Shown: positions 1 to 10,909 of the stretch, in pieces
Layout: the number at the start of each line of letters is the position of its first letter
Position numbering within the stretch: position 1 is the first letter of the stretch
Assembly: GCA_021397845.1 (NCBI GenBank)
Contig: CM038053.1
Span: 83,451,157-83,515,156 of the forward strand
DNA from: Areca catechu
Lineage: Eukaryota; Streptophyta; Magnoliopsida; Arecales; Arecaceae
Direction of reading: 5' to 3'
DNA length: 64,000 nt
Position numbers and translations under genes: made by a program
Notes under the pieces: generated by a model
Databases searched by the model: none
What the model was told of the DNA's origin: nothing
Seen by the model: only the letters and a program-made list of their open reading frames with translations

Positions 1-133
1 TCTTAACCAACTAAATCCTAATTAAAATTTTCAAACAAAAGATAAATCCTAAATAAATAATCTTTAAATTTAAATTATTTGCTGCTCTAGAATCTGTGAT
101 ACTCGAGATTCGTGCAGGTCGATGTTCCTATCA
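1..133 (-). mobile_element. LTR_A, partial gypsy-type LTR (S1 family), cut by the window edge
   Basis: Positions 6-133 repeat positions 636-762 with a few substitutions, so this is a second copy of the same LTR end. Read on the minus strand it starts with a TGATAGGAAC-type tip at 133, close to the TGATGGGGAC tip of LTR_B and S1. The rest lies outside the window. It is separated from LTR_B by only 12 bp. Confidence 0.75.
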
Positions 134-145
134 TTATACCAAAAT
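134..145 (-). other. Primer-binding-site remnant between two LTRs
   Basis: The 12 bp read on the minus strand as ATTTTGGTATAA, a decayed form of the initiator-Met-tRNA primer site seen after other LTRs here (TTTTGGTATCAGAGC). It directly follows the end of LTR_B on the minus strand and is all that remains of the internal region before LTR_A begins. Confidence 0.6.
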
Positions 146-762
146 TGTTGAGGGACAGATGGGTAGGATCGTTTATGAGCCTAGAAGTCACCAAAATTAG
201 GGTATCATATTTTTTTTTGGTTTTTTTTTTTTAGGGATGGCGAAGAATAGTGGGGATGTAGGATAAGGATCTGAAACTCATGGACTTTGGGACTCACCCT
301 AATGAAGAGACCTCTCACCTCTAAGGCATTACACCCTCCTCGATACTTGGAGGCGCTAGGATGGATCTTAAAGGCCACGAGGGGATAGAGAAGATGGAAT
401 GGGATGGGGGATAACTAGGGCATCACGCTAATGCCCGAAGCCGAAGGCAAGAAGAATCACTCTTCTAAAAATTCAAATTTTTTTTTCTCAAATATTTTTT
501 TACAAAGGACTGAGGGTGGTATTTATAGGCATGTCCAACCCTCATTTGAATTTGAATACAGGATAAAAATATAGAGATGATTCAAATTCAAATACAAGAT
601 AGGATAAGATATGCCCATCCATATCTCAATCCTAGCCAACCAAATCATAATTCAAATTTCAAACAAAAGATAAATCCTAAATAAATAATCTTTAAATTTA
701 AATTTATTTGCTGCCCAAAATCTGTGCTACTCCAGGATTCGTGCAGGTCGATGTCCCCATCA
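146..762 (-). mobile_element. LTR_B, full gypsy-type LTR (S1 family)
   Basis: On the minus strand this LTR runs from TGATGGGGACATC (ending at 762) to a tip at 146 that is decayed from the CCCATCA end. It matches S1 (34048-34716) in reverse over the whole length: AT-rich U3, a TATTTATAG segment near 520-527 (TATA box on the minus strand), then R/U5 with the GGGTGAG...ATGCCC blocks. The length of 617 bp compares with 669 bp for S1. The primer site next to it makes this the 5' LTR of a minus-strand element. Confidence 0.8.
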
Positions 763-2430
763 CACGATATGTCAGAGCTATAGGCCATGACAATCTAGAC
801 GACAACAGATTAGCACACCAGGTAGGGGGAGATGTAGAAATGCCATCGGCTATGGAAGTTCCAGTGGTAAGTCCCCACTACAAGAAGGACACCTATGGGC
901 ATCCATGGCCTCATGGTGACAACGCGTGCATGGGAGGCTTCCGCCAGCCAAGCAGGGGGCCTCCCTCATCATGGCAACCCACAGAGCCCTGAGGGGGAGC
1001 TCCCCGCTCCACCACCACCACCTTCGATGGATTCCAGATCACTGTACTAGCCTAGTAGGTCCATGCCCTAGCTAGGTGATGTGCTAGCTCCACCAAAGAC
1101 ACTAGTCCTGGCAATGCAATAGCAGCTAGGGATGCTGAGGGCCCACGCTGCCGATCCCCGTACTAGCCTACCATCCTTCTAGGAGGGGTCGTTACATGCA
1201 GCTTCCCACCTACAGGGGACCACTAGATGGTCAGAAAGAAGTAGCATGATGGCCCGATCGATTGGGAGAGTCGCTTTTTGACCTCGGACCATGGTGCACG
1301 CTCGTGCCGCTGGCACCAGCATGGCTGGAAACTTAGGCAAGAGTTCCTCCACTCAGCACACCCTTCACCTTTGATGGCCTCCACCAAAAGGTCGATAGAC
1401 GAGGCCATCCACTACCAGGCAAAAAGACACATCAAAGAGCAGGAGTGCAAGCTGGCTGACCTGTCCTGTTAATTTGCTGAGATTCAAGGCTCCCGGGGTG
1501 AGCCCACGGGTTATGACGCCCATCTATCCTTCTCTCACAAAATCCAAGAGGAACCGATCCCTAGCTGGTTCTATATACTTCGAGTTGACCCCTACGATGG
1601 AATAATCGACTCCTTGGACCACCTAGAAAGCTACAAGGCCCTTATGATGGTCCCAGGGGCCACCGATGCTCTCCTCTGCATTGCCTTCCTGGCTACCCTT
1701 CGGAAGGTTGCTCGAGCCTGGTTGTCCAGACTCGAGTCAGAAAGCATTGACTCCTTCACCCAGTTGAAGAAAAAGTTCATGATGCACTTCAATGCATGCA
1801 GAAAGGTGCCACGTAAAGTTGATAGCCTCTTCTCGATCTGCCAGCAAGATCGAGAGCCCCTCTAGGACTATGTGTCCCAATTTAAAGCTGCTACCTTGGA
1901 GATCTATCCCCGATGAGCCAGTCACCATGCTAGTCCTGAAGAGGGGACTTAGGACCTCCTGCTTCACCACTCCCTCGATAAGAAGCCTCCAAGACCTACT
2001 CAAGGCTCCTCCTCTGGCCTACAAGTATACCATGCAGAGGAGATCGACCACACCATGAGGCAGCTAGATGGGAGGCCACTAAAGAGACAACTATGGGGGA
2101 GACATCCGGCCACCTAGCCTTGAAGACCATGTCGACCCCGTGGCTAGGGGCTAGGCCTAGAGTTGACCCCACCAAGGAAGAAAAGTTCGCTCTTCTCCTC
2201 ACCCTAAGAGAAAAGATCCTAATGGAGATCGAGGGTGAGCACTTCTCTCACCATCCTGACCTGTTGAGGCCATCTACTGGATGCGATAGGTCCCATTACT
2301 GCCACTTCCACCGGGACCACAGCCATGATAATAAGGAATGCCACCACCTAAAGAGGGAGATAAAAGATCTAATCAAGCATGGATACCTTGGGAAGTATGT
2401 TGTTAAGTCTCAGTTGGTGCACCCAAGGCT
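763..2430 (+). pseudogene. Decayed Tat-like Ty3/gypsy gag
   Basis: Gag builds the particle that packages retrotransposon RNA. Translation in shifting frames gives recognisable Tat-clade gag. About 1540-1730 holds a PYDG..D.LDHLESYKALM block followed by L..A.LATLRKVARAWLSRL. About 1740-1900 holds the FTQLKKKF and S.FSICQQ..EPL..YV.QF blocks. About 1985-2045 matches the KPP..QGSSSGLQVYHAEE segment. About 2180-2400 ends with LTLREKILMEI and the YCHFHRDHSHDNKECHHLK zinc-knuckle-like motif with a GYL tail. Several stops and frameshifts interrupt it. No protease, RT or integrase follows, because homology stops near 2430 where copia C1 begins. Its own LTRs are not in the window. Confidence 0.8.
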
Positions 2431-2535
2431 CGGGGGGCTAAGGTTTAGGACTTGGTCCAGTTAGTCATGGTCGTACATGATGTATCTAGGGCTAGGAATG
2501 AGTCCAAGATAAGTCCTAAGTGATAGGCTGAGTTT

Positions 2536-3089
2536 TGTTAGTCTGAACATTAGAGCCAACTCATTGTCTAAGAGTCGACTCGTTGGTTGGCACAACCTAA
2601 AACAGTTGTGAAGTGTTTGTATGAGTGTCAGCTCACTCAAGGTGGAGTCGGCTTGTGTGTGCAGAAAGAAATACAATATTCTGGATGAGCTGACTCGCAA
2701 TTTGAGAGACGACTCGTCCAGTGGACTATTTTCATCTACAAGTTGACTTGCAGTAGGTGAGCTGACTCAGATGTCAGGATTTCAAAATCTCATGGTGCTA
2801 GCCTGGGGTATTTTTGGGGAACTAGGTCTTATGTGACCTAGGTATATATATATATGTATGTTTTGTCTTGTATTGTAAAAGATAGAGATGGCTGAATACA
2901 ATATATTGGAATCCCTTTTATCCCAAAATCTTCTTCTTCTTCCACTCTCTTCTCTATCAATCCAAAGAATCCATTGATCTTCAAGAAACCTATATCCTAC
3001 TGCATCCATCTCGGATCGCTGGTAGGGGGTTGTCCATGCACCTGGGTAACTTCCACTGCATTGCTTGCGTTCCAAACCCCGATGCTTCA
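2536..3089 (+). mobile_element. C1 5' LTR (start uncertain)
   Basis: The right end is clear: GATGCTTCA at 3081-3089 is followed directly by a primer site. The left end is a guess at the first TGTTAG after the Tat gag homology ends, because no 3' LTR survives for comparison. The LTR holds a TATA-like run near 2845-2860 and several GAGTCGACTC-like palindromic motifs between 2570 and 2770. Position 2431-2535 is unassigned sequence between the Tat gag and this LTR. Confidence 0.5.
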
Positions 3090-3104
3090 TTTGGTATTAG
3101 AGCA
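3090..3104 (+). other. C1 primer-binding site
   Basis: TTTGGTATTAGAGCA directly after the LTR differs by one base from the usual initiator-Met-tRNA primer site TTTGGTATCAGAGC. Confidence 0.8.
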
Positions 3105-3324
3105 AGGTGCATGGAGGAAGGAAGGTCTATACATCCAAAGGATTCTGCTATACCAGGTTATTTCAATATTCTATCTGTTTGCCTTTCGAAGAAATCTCAA
3201 GATTTAGGTGGAGGAAATTTTTTTTTGTGGAAGGAGTGGAAGGATAGGGTTGGATGGAAAGTTCTTTGCTGGTATTGGTTACAAAAATTTTGTTTTTTGG
3301 ATGTGATTTTACTTGATTGTGGAA

Positions 3325-4080
3325 ATGGCATCAAGTAGTTTCAAGGTGGATTTTGAGGAGTATGATGGCAAAGAAAACTTTACCCTATGGCAGCAAAGGG
3401 TAAAAGATTTGCTAGTTCAATTGAGGATCTACAAGGTCTTGGTTAAAGAAAGACTAGAAAAGATCAGTGTTTAGGATTGGGAAGAGTAAGAAGAGATTGC
3501 ATTCAGCACTATCAGGATGTGTTTGGCGAATCAAGTTTTGCTTGAGGTATGTATAGAGACATGGCAAAGGGCCTTTGGCTGAGATAGAAAAACACATATG
3601 TGGGGAAGAACATGACAAACAAGCTATGGTTAAAGAAGCAACTATATAGTTTGAGGATGCCTAAAGGAGGAGACCTTGTTGCTCACATTCAGAGGTTCAA
3701 CCAAGTATGTTATGAGGTTATGAGTCTGGATGTGAAGATTGATGAGGAGGATCGGGCATTGTTGCTGTTATATTCGCTCCCAGGATTGTATGATGGTCTT
3801 AACAACCTTGGTGTATGGGAAGGAAACCTTGAACTATGAAAGGTTGTTGGAGTGCTCAGGTCAAATGAGCAACGAGAGAAGATCTGCAAAGAAAATCCTA
3901 ACTTAGAGGTACTTGTGTGAATGAAAGTCAAGGAAGACCCAAGGAAAGAGTTAGGGGAAATCAAGGACAGGTCACAGTCTCGAAATAGTCAGAAAAGTTG
4001 AAATGTCATAAGTGTCATTAGCCTGGGCATTTCAGGAAAAATTATCCTCTTTGAAAGACAGAGAAGGGGAAAGCCAACAC
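3325..4080 (+). pseudogene. C1 copia gag (UBN2-type) remnant
   Basis: The frame opens with MASSSFKVDFEEYDGKENF at the ATG at 3325, followed by LWQQRVKDLL, the typical start of copia gag. An in-frame TAG interrupts it near 3472 and another near 3488. Homology continues through LKKQLYSLRM and LLLYSLPGLYDGL (about 3620-3800). A CCHC zinc knuckle lies at about 4003-4045, reading CHKCH-PGHFRKNY with the last cysteine replaced by tyrosine. Gag would form the particle and bind RNA. Stops and frameshifts rule out a working protein. Confidence 0.8.
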
Positions 4081-5525
4081 TAGTGGTGCAAATGTATTTG
4101 AAGGTACTGGAGAAGATGTACTGGTGGCTTCAAATGGATCTATTGATTGGGATAACACTTGGATGTTGGATTCGGCATGTTCTTATCACTATCCTCACAT
4201 CGGGAGTGGTTTGATACCTATGACAGGTTAGATGGAGGTAGTGAAGCCTTGGTTATTATCACCCTTGTTTGGTAGCTGGAGTTGGCACTATTAGGGTGAG
4301 GATGTATGATGGAGTGATAAGGACTCTATCAAATGTTAACCATGTACCAGAATTGAAGAAGAATTTAGCTTCTTTGGGATACCTGGAGAAGCAGGGTTAT
4401 GCTTTCAGTTGTAAGTCTAGTAGTAGATGTTTGAGAATTACCAAGGGAGCTTTGGTGATGATGAGAGGATGAAGACTGAGCAATAATCTATACAAGATGG
4501 AAGGCTCAGTGGTGAATGATAGTGTAGAGGTGCTTGTAGCAGTATAGGAGGAACAGTTAGCATATAAATTATGGCACTATCAAATGGGTCACCTGAGTGA
4601 CCAAGAGCTCATGAAATTAAGCAAAAGAGGAAACATTCTAGCTTTGAAGAAGGGTGGAGATGACTTGTGTGAGCCATGTAATTTTGGTAAGCAGGATAAG
4701 TTAAAGTTTGCTGTTAGTACCAAACCAAGTGACAGAGTGCTAGATTTAGTGCACTTTGATGTATGGGGACCAGCTCTTGTATCAGCTAAAGGTGGGGCAA
4801 GATACTTTATCACCTTCATTGATGACTACTCAAGGAAGGTGTGGATTTATTTGATGAGAGAAAAATTTGAGGTGTTTGCCCGGTTCAAAGCCTGGAGAGC
4901 TGAGGTAGAAAATGAGACAGGAAGACATGTGAAGTGCATTTGATCTAACAATGGAGGGGAGTACTCTAGTAAGAAGTTCAGGAGTTACTGTGGGGCAAAT
5001 GGAATCAAACACCATTACATAATAAGGATGACCCCTCAGTAGAATGGTGTTGTAGAAAGGATGAACGGATACTATTGGAGAAAGCTAGGAGTATGAGCTG
5101 TAGACATCACTCCTGGTAACTTTTTGGGATGATGCTATAACTCTTTCTTGTTTTCTTGTTAATAGGCCCCCTCACTTCAAGCTGAATGGAGGCATTCCAG
5201 TGTAAGCTTGGAATGGGAAGAAGGTGGAGCTTGGCCACCTAAAGGTGTTTGTTTGCCCGACCTATGCACATGTGGAGGCAACCGAAAGAAGCAAGTTGGA
5301 CCCTGAGTCAAAAAGGATTATCTTCATCGAGTATCCATGAAGAACCAAGGGTTACCTACTGTGGGATCCTCAGTCTCAGAGGACAGTGATCAGTAGCGAT
5401 GTCATCTTTGATGAGAGAAGCATCTTAGAGAGACCTGAGAGTACGAATGGAAGTGCAACTACAAAGGTGAACAGTAGTGATTGCCCTTCACAGTGGAGGA
5501 TAAGCCGCCTACTTCTGCTGGAAAG
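4081..5525 (+). pseudogene. C1 copia protease, GAG-pre-integrase and integrase remnant
   Basis: The aspartic protease motif reads WMLDSACSYH near 4160-4190, where the usual D-S/T-G triad is D-S-A. GAG-pre-integrase follows at about 4570-4690 (LWHYQMGHLS..E, then CEPCNFGKQ), giving the H-H-C-C zinc site. The integrase core starts at about 4740 (LVHFDVWGPA, YFITFIDDYSRKVWIY). The second acidic block sits at about 4945 (SNNGGEY) with an in-frame TGA just before it, and the third near 5040 (PQ-NGVVER) has CAG changed to TAG. The C-terminal TKGYLLWDP block at about 5345 is the last copia sequence before G1, which inserts at 5526. Confidence 0.85.
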
Positions 5526-6290
5526 TAGTGTGGACACTAGACGCACCAGAATAAGATAGAGGCTTCTCAACCCTCTGTGGACTTCCTAGTAGTGCTAGTC
5601 TATTTAAGTCCAGTTTGTATTAAGGGCTTAGCCTATTTGAGTTCCCACTTTGGCCCCTGAGTCATGTTTTTGGCCATTTCATAATTGAGTCCAGTATGTA
5701 GCATTTGATCCATACCATTAAGAGTTTGGATTGGTCGTCAAGTCAGCTCATGTTGAGCTAATCATATTCTGAGTCTTATAATCATGTCCAGTTGTATTGA
5801 GTTTGTATTGAGTCAAACCCAGTCAAAGAAGATGCAAGCATGTGAAGGACACCACCCAGCGTGCCACCTCAGCAGCCACATAGAGTCCTAGTCACACCTT
5901 GGAATTCACCACCTAGGATTACTTGGAGGATCATGAAGTCGGCCCATGCATGAGGAGTTGATGACCACATGCCAGCACACCCCTTCCACACCGCAAGCAC
6001 ACCAACTCCACATGCCAGCATGACAAGAAAAAAGTCAAAACAGATAAACATGAATTCCATGATTCATGCCAGCTTGCTTAGAAAAAGTGGTCCACCCCAA
6101 GCCAAGAGAAGTAAAAAGTTGGTGCCCCTTGGTCCCCTCCTTTGGCTGCCCACTACCTACCTTGTTTGGAGAGATTTTGTATGGCATGAGAGTGTTTTCC
6201 TTCATGTATTCAGCTCCACACATCAGGAAGAAAGTGGGCACCCCTTATTTTCCTTGTTTTCTTTTGCTTGGGCCCTAAGTCTCATGACTC

Positions 6291-6300
6291 TATATAAGGG
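6291..6300 (+). promoter_or_regulatory. First TATA box of G1 5' LTR
   Basis: TATATAAGGG follows CTCATGACTC, as at 7052 and 11692. It is the core promoter of the first duplicated unit. Confidence 0.6.
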
Positions 6301-7051
6301 ATCCCTTGTATGAGAATTTGATAATTTTTGATGAATATAAAGTGATTTTTCCAACTTCTGCTATGTGCTTGCTGTGTGCTAAGGGGAATCTATTTGAACC
6401 CCTTCTTCTTCCTTGTTTCATGCGCCCTGCTTCCAACCACCATTAAAACCCTAGAAGCCATCTCTTCAGCCTTGGCCGCCAAACACAAAAACTCTTCCAT
6501 CCTTGCTATTTTCAATTTATTTCTTCATCCCTATATTGATTTCTAACCCTTAACAGGTGATTTGCAGGTCCCTCGAAGTCTACGAATCCATTGATTCCAG
6601 CCAAGCAGCGATCAGATCACCGGGTTGAAAGCCGCAAATCAACGGGTCTTCGGCTTGATCATCCAGGCCGACCTAAGATTACTTGGAGGATCATGAAGTC
6701 GGCCCATGCATGAAAAGTTGATGACCACACACCAGCACACCCATTCCATACCCCAAGCACACTAACTCCACATGCCAGCATGACAAGAAGGAAAGTCAAA
6801 ATAGATAAATAGAATCCCATGATTCATGCCAGCTTGCTTAGGAAAATAGTGATCCACCCCAACCCAAAAGAAGTAAGAAGTCGGCGCCCCTTGGTCCCCC
6901 TCTTTGGCTGCCCACTACCTACCTTGTTTGGAGGGATTTTGTATGGCATGAGAGTGTTTTCTTCCATGTATTCAGCCCAACACTTTAGGAAGAAAGTGGG
7001 CACCCCTTATTTTCTTGTTTTCTTTTGCTTGGGCCCTAAGTCTCATGACTC

Positions 7052-7061
7052 TATATAAGGG
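7052..7061 (+). promoter_or_regulatory. Second TATA box of G1 5' LTR
   Basis: The same TATATAAGG context as at 6291, 761 bp downstream. This is the copy nearer the internal region and would be the one giving a normal-length R-U5. Confidence 0.6.
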
Positions 7062-7708
7062 ATTCCTTGTATGAAAATTTGATAATTTTTGATGAATATA
7101 AATTGAGTTTTCCAACTTCTGCTATGTGCTAAGGGGAATCTATGTGAACCCCTTCTTCTTCCTTGTCTCCTGTGCCCTGCCTCTAGCCGCCTTCAAAACC
7201 TAGAAGCCATCTCTCCAAGCCTTGGTTGCCCAACGAAAAATTCTTCTATCCTTGCTATTTTCAGTTTTTTTCATCATCCTTGCATTGCTTTCTAACCCCT
7301 GACAGGCAATTTATAGGTCCCTCGACATCTATGAATCAATTGATTCCAGTCGGGCCGCTATTGGATCACCGGGTTGAAAGTCACGAATCCACGGGGTCTT
7401 CAGCTTGATCATCCAAGCCGCATATAGGAGTGAAGAGAGACCTCTATAAGGATTCACCTACTAGATCCTATTAGGTACACCCCCCTACTTGTCAATAGCA
7501 TTATTGAAGGGGAACTAGCCCAACCAAGGCTTCTCAATCTCGGCGGTCCTCTTTTCTATTATTTTTTGGGTCTTTATGCATGCTGTTGCTTCTTATTTTT
7601 GCACAGAACTCTCTACTTAAATTCTTGGCCTTATTTTTGAGATTTAGATACATAACTAAACATAAAAAAATACAAAATATTTTGCAAGCATATTTAGGTC
7701 CCTCATCA

Positions 7709-7723
7709 TTTGGTATCAAAGCC
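7709..7723 (+). other. G1 primer-binding site
   Basis: TTTGGTATCAAAGCC follows the LTR end directly and differs by one base from the initiator-Met type primer site. Confidence 0.85.
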
Positions 7724-8779
7724 TGTTTGGGCTCAGTTTCTCTTTGTATACTCGGATTGGGTGTTCACCATGACCATCCGATCATAGGAGACAAGTAGGG
7801 CTGCAAGACCCTTTCTTCCAAATCTACTACAGATATCTTATAGCGTGTTGGGGTGCCATTGTGATTGACCCTCGAAGAAGAAAACAATGAGCTTCATTAG
7901 GGTAATTTGCATCTCAGTCATCATCAGTACATAACTTGATATTTTAATTGTTACTACCTAGAAAGAAAATCTGATTTTTATTTTTTTGGATTCCCTTATA
8001 ATTGGTTAATTTTCAAAATTTATTAGGAATTATTTCAGTCTGTGGATTTTCTGCTAGCCAGAATACTTTCTGAGAATAGTTCTTCCCTATTTTTCAATAA
8101 CTAATTTCAGCAAGTTTAGAATTCTTTTAGTATAATTTTTGCATATCTTAATTTTTGGCATGTTTCCTGTATATTAGGCTATTACTTGCAAATTAGATTT
8201 ATATTTAAAAAATAGTAAAACAAAAAAAAAATTACATACACTCACAAAATACCAAAAATACTTGAAACCCTAATTTGTATTTCAATCTGCCTGCCATCAT
8301 GAGCATAAACTACTTTAAGGATAATTTTACTATGTCATGGGGGGAGGATTTGATCACCTCTCCTTAGCTCCAAACCCCAATCCTGCATCTGAACCTACCC
8401 TGATTAAAATCGAGTAGACTTTATTTGCCCTAGAGGGCTAGGGACATCAACAGGTCGGGTTCAACCATTATGGGAAGACTAGTGCACCCATTCATCTCCT
8501 ATTACTAGAAGCTGATGTCTAGGCTAGAGGTACAGTGTCAAACAACCTAAATAGATCAGTGGTTCCTTAATTGGGTCCCTACGAGAGCAGGGGCCCTCCG
8601 ACCATCCCACCTCTTACCTGGCCAATTGAAGGACTAGGAGTTGCGTTGTGTGTAAGTTGAGTCAACCCATTCTGTTTGGGCTCTAGGTCTAGGCAGCTGT
8701 AGTCAAGTTATTGTTGAGTCTTGCATGTGTACTAGATCAGAAGTCCCATTTCATCCACCATCTCCACCTTTGGCTGAAC
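7724..8779 (+). other. G1 untranslated leader
   Basis: About 1.05 kb without a credible ORF. Its second half aligns with the leaders of G2 and G5: a CTAG-GGGCTAGG-GACATCAACAGG block near 8430, a block ending in TACCTGGCCA at 8615-8624, then GGCTCTAGGTCTAGG near 8680. Conservation in noncoding sequence suggests a cis-acting RNA role such as packaging or dimerisation, which is inference. Confidence 0.6.
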
Positions 8780-9413
8780 CCATGAATAATCTTGAAGCCT
8801 AGTTAGAAGCCCGTATGGTCCATACAAACATAGATCATCTAGCCCAATTCCCTTGATCCAAGAGCCTATTATCATGATCTTATCCCTGAGTCTAACCCTA
8901 GGTATCCATACCCATACTGGTTTATTCAGAAGAAAGACCCATTAGGAACACCCAATCTTATGCACCCACTTTTGATGGAAGCCAGAGAGTTGTATATCGA
9001 TTGGGAAAAAAGAATGGATTAGTATTTTGAGTACACTCAGATGACAGAGTTAGGAAAAGTTAGATTGGCCACATGTAAGATAATCCGACATGCTAGGCGA
9101 TACTGGGAGATGTCAAGGATAAATGTTATCAATGGGGAGATGAAATACTTACTTGGAGATCCATGTGAAGTAAGTTGAGAGCAAAGTACCTAGGTAGATT
9201 TTATGAGCACCAACTTTTAGAGCAATGGTACGATTTGAGTTAAGGTAATAAGACTATGTCTGAATACATTGACCATTTAATATGTGTATAGGAGATGCAA
9301 CACAGTTGAACCTGAGTATAAGATTATATCGAGGTTTCGAGCTAGCCTATGTAGGGACATCCAGGTGGAATTATTTCAATGAAAAATTCATACTCTAGAG
9401 GAAACTTATCTGA
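8780..9413 (+). pseudogene. G1 gag core remnant
   Basis: The decayed gag reads from MNNLEA near 8780. Shifting frames give APTFDGSQ, then a W...M.QYFE-like block with RHARRYWE (about 9090-9110), a KYLGRFYEHQLLEQWYDL block (about 9185-9240), a MSEYIDHL block (about 9255-9275), and a FRASLCRDIQVEL block with HTLEETYLNAREFES (about 9335-9430). These match the retrotransposon gag blocks of G2 and G5 in order. Several stops and frameshifts disable it. Confidence 0.75.
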
Positions 9414-10196
9414 ATGCTAGGGAGTTCGAGTCTAATCAAAAGAACTCATGGGAGCGAACCTAAGCCCAGCATGATTATCACCTCTAGACCAATTCTTAGG
9501 CAAAGTCTTTCAAACCAACCTACTACTCCTATTCCATTAGTTTGTAAGGAAAAGACACGTAAACCCATTAATGAACCTGAGGAAGAACCCATTGTAGAGA
9601 TATATGAGGCTGACATAAGTTTACTAGATGAATATGAAGGAGAAGACTTTGAGGAGGATCACTTTAGTACCTTACCTAAGGAAACCCTAGGTGAAGATGA
9701 AATTGTAGAGCCTAGTCCTGAAGTAATAGAACAATAGGAAATTAGTAAGGACTTGGTTCCTATAAGTCAATACCCTCAAGAAGAGCCCACTCCTTTAGCC
9801 TCAACCCCAGACCTTATTCAGTATTCTCATCAAGAGTTCATTCCTCTAACCCCAATCGATGACCTTTTTCTTGAACTGACTAAGCCATCCTTTCTTAAAG
9901 ACCTTGCACTTGCAATGACCAAATTCTCCCTCCTTCAAGTGAAGCTTATGTCACCCATAGATCAATGTTCAAATCTTAAGGTCATCCCTTGTAACCAAGG
10001 TCTATTGCATGCCTCCAATGGATTATCCCAAGACTCCGATTCTTTTTTCCTGCCATACTTTAAGGCTTCCAATGTTCCCCAAACTTTCCCATTACACTTT
10101 GTTGAGGTCATTCAGTTGCACCAGTTCTTTGAGTATGTTAGGTTTTGCGACCTACTTTTGGAAGACCTTACGGCATTTGTTAGAAGTCCATTATAA
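9414..10196 (+). pseudogene. G1 acidic region and lineage-specific DSDS-motif ORF
   Basis: Two open stretches (9414-9737 and 9753-10196) are separated by a single in-frame TAG near 9735. The first half is strongly acidic (EPEEEPIVEIYEAD, EYEGEDFEEDH). The second holds a conserved block, MSPIDQCSNLKVI, then NQGLLHASNG-SQDSDSFFLP and FPLHFVEVI, that recurs in G4 (about 27307-27480) and weakly in G3. I know no family for it. It occupies the place where protease and RT would be in an autonomous element. The long open frames suggest recent coding function, but no product can be named. Confidence 0.6.
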
Positions 10197-10420
10197 ATTT
10201 TCATGTGCATGCCAAACCAAGATCAAACCTAGAGAGTCTATTGTTTGTTAGGTTTAGCCCCAAGATTCCAATAAAGTTTCTCTCAATAGGAATGCATAAT
10301 TGAGTCTACATTTTTGTTAGGTGTCAGTACAAGTCAAGTGCATCATCCGCATTAACCATTAATTTTGAAACAAACTGGCTAATTCCCAAAAAATAGCCAA
10401 GAAATTTAATGTTGAAGATT
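10197..10420 (+). other. G1 conserved noncoding spacer
   Basis: About 220 bp between the DSDS ORF and the integrase C-terminus. It aligns with 27541-27720 of G4: shared AGATCAAACCTAGAGAGTC, GTTAGGTTTAG, CCAATAAA and TCTCAATA blocks. It could be an intron, a structured RNA or leftover pol sequence. Confidence 0.5.
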
Positions 10421-10909
10421 CTATTATGATTAGGCTTAGGCCTGAGTGGTTCCCACTCAGGATCATTAAGAAGCTTCATGCTCACGGAGCCAGACCTTTT
10501 AGAGCGATAAAGAAGGTTGGACCAAATGCTTGTGATAGATTTGCCCCCGGATTTGGCATTAGTTCTACCTTTATATCACATACCTGGTTGAGTATTGGGA
10601 ACCGACAGTGATTTCTAGTGAGGCCTTTGGACCTACTCCATCCATTGTGAGTGACCCTAGCTCAGAGTATCCACCAATTAATTAGCTTGAGAGAGGAGAA
10701 CAGATCGAGCGTATCCTGAAAGATCAAGCCATCACGACCCGGGGCCGCGGCTATCACACTACCTGGTTAGATGGCAAGGCTAGCCAGAATCAGATGATTT
10801 ATGGATTTCTCAAGAGGACTTGCAGTGCCTCAACCCAGATCCTCTCAAGAAATATGTGACAGTGTGATCCTTACTCGACAGGGTCGAGTTCCTCCCATCC
10901 TAAAAGAAT
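10421..10909 (+). pseudogene. G1 integrase C-terminus and chromodomain remnant
   Basis: IMIRLRPEWFPLRIIKKLHAHGARPFRAIKKVGPNA is followed by the GISSTF block of the integrase C-terminal domain (about 10426-10580). A frameshifted chromodomain follows (GRGYHYLVRWQG-PESDDLW-ISQEDLQCLNPD, about 10735-10840). Chromodomains of chromovirus integrases read histone marks and direct insertion. The domain order is normal for the 3' end of chromovirus pol, but nothing upstream supplies a catalytic core. Confidence 0.75.
10873..10889 (+). promoter_or_regulatory. Pre-LTR hairpin of G1
   Basis: ACTCGAC-AGG-GTCGAGT is a perfect 7-bp inverted repeat with a 3-nt loop, 20 nt upstream of the 3' LTR. The same structure occurs at this place in every G element. 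Confidence 0.6.

Larger units (their letters stand above)
5526..7708 (+). mobile_element. G1 5' LTR with internal duplication and two promoters
   Basis: It starts with TAGTGTGGACAC (TGGTGCAGACAC in the 3' LTR) and ends with CCTCATCA before the primer site. Positions 5911-6670 and 6671-about 7423 are tandem copies of one ~755-bp unit, each with its own TATATAAGGG box (6291 and 7052). The 3' LTR has a single copy, so the duplication arose after insertion or was not passed on by reverse transcription. Confidence 0.9.

Noticed and set aside
708..992. ORF over the LTR_B/Tat junction
   Set aside because: It starts inside the reverse LTR and runs into poorly conserved 5' gag sequence; no recognisable domain.
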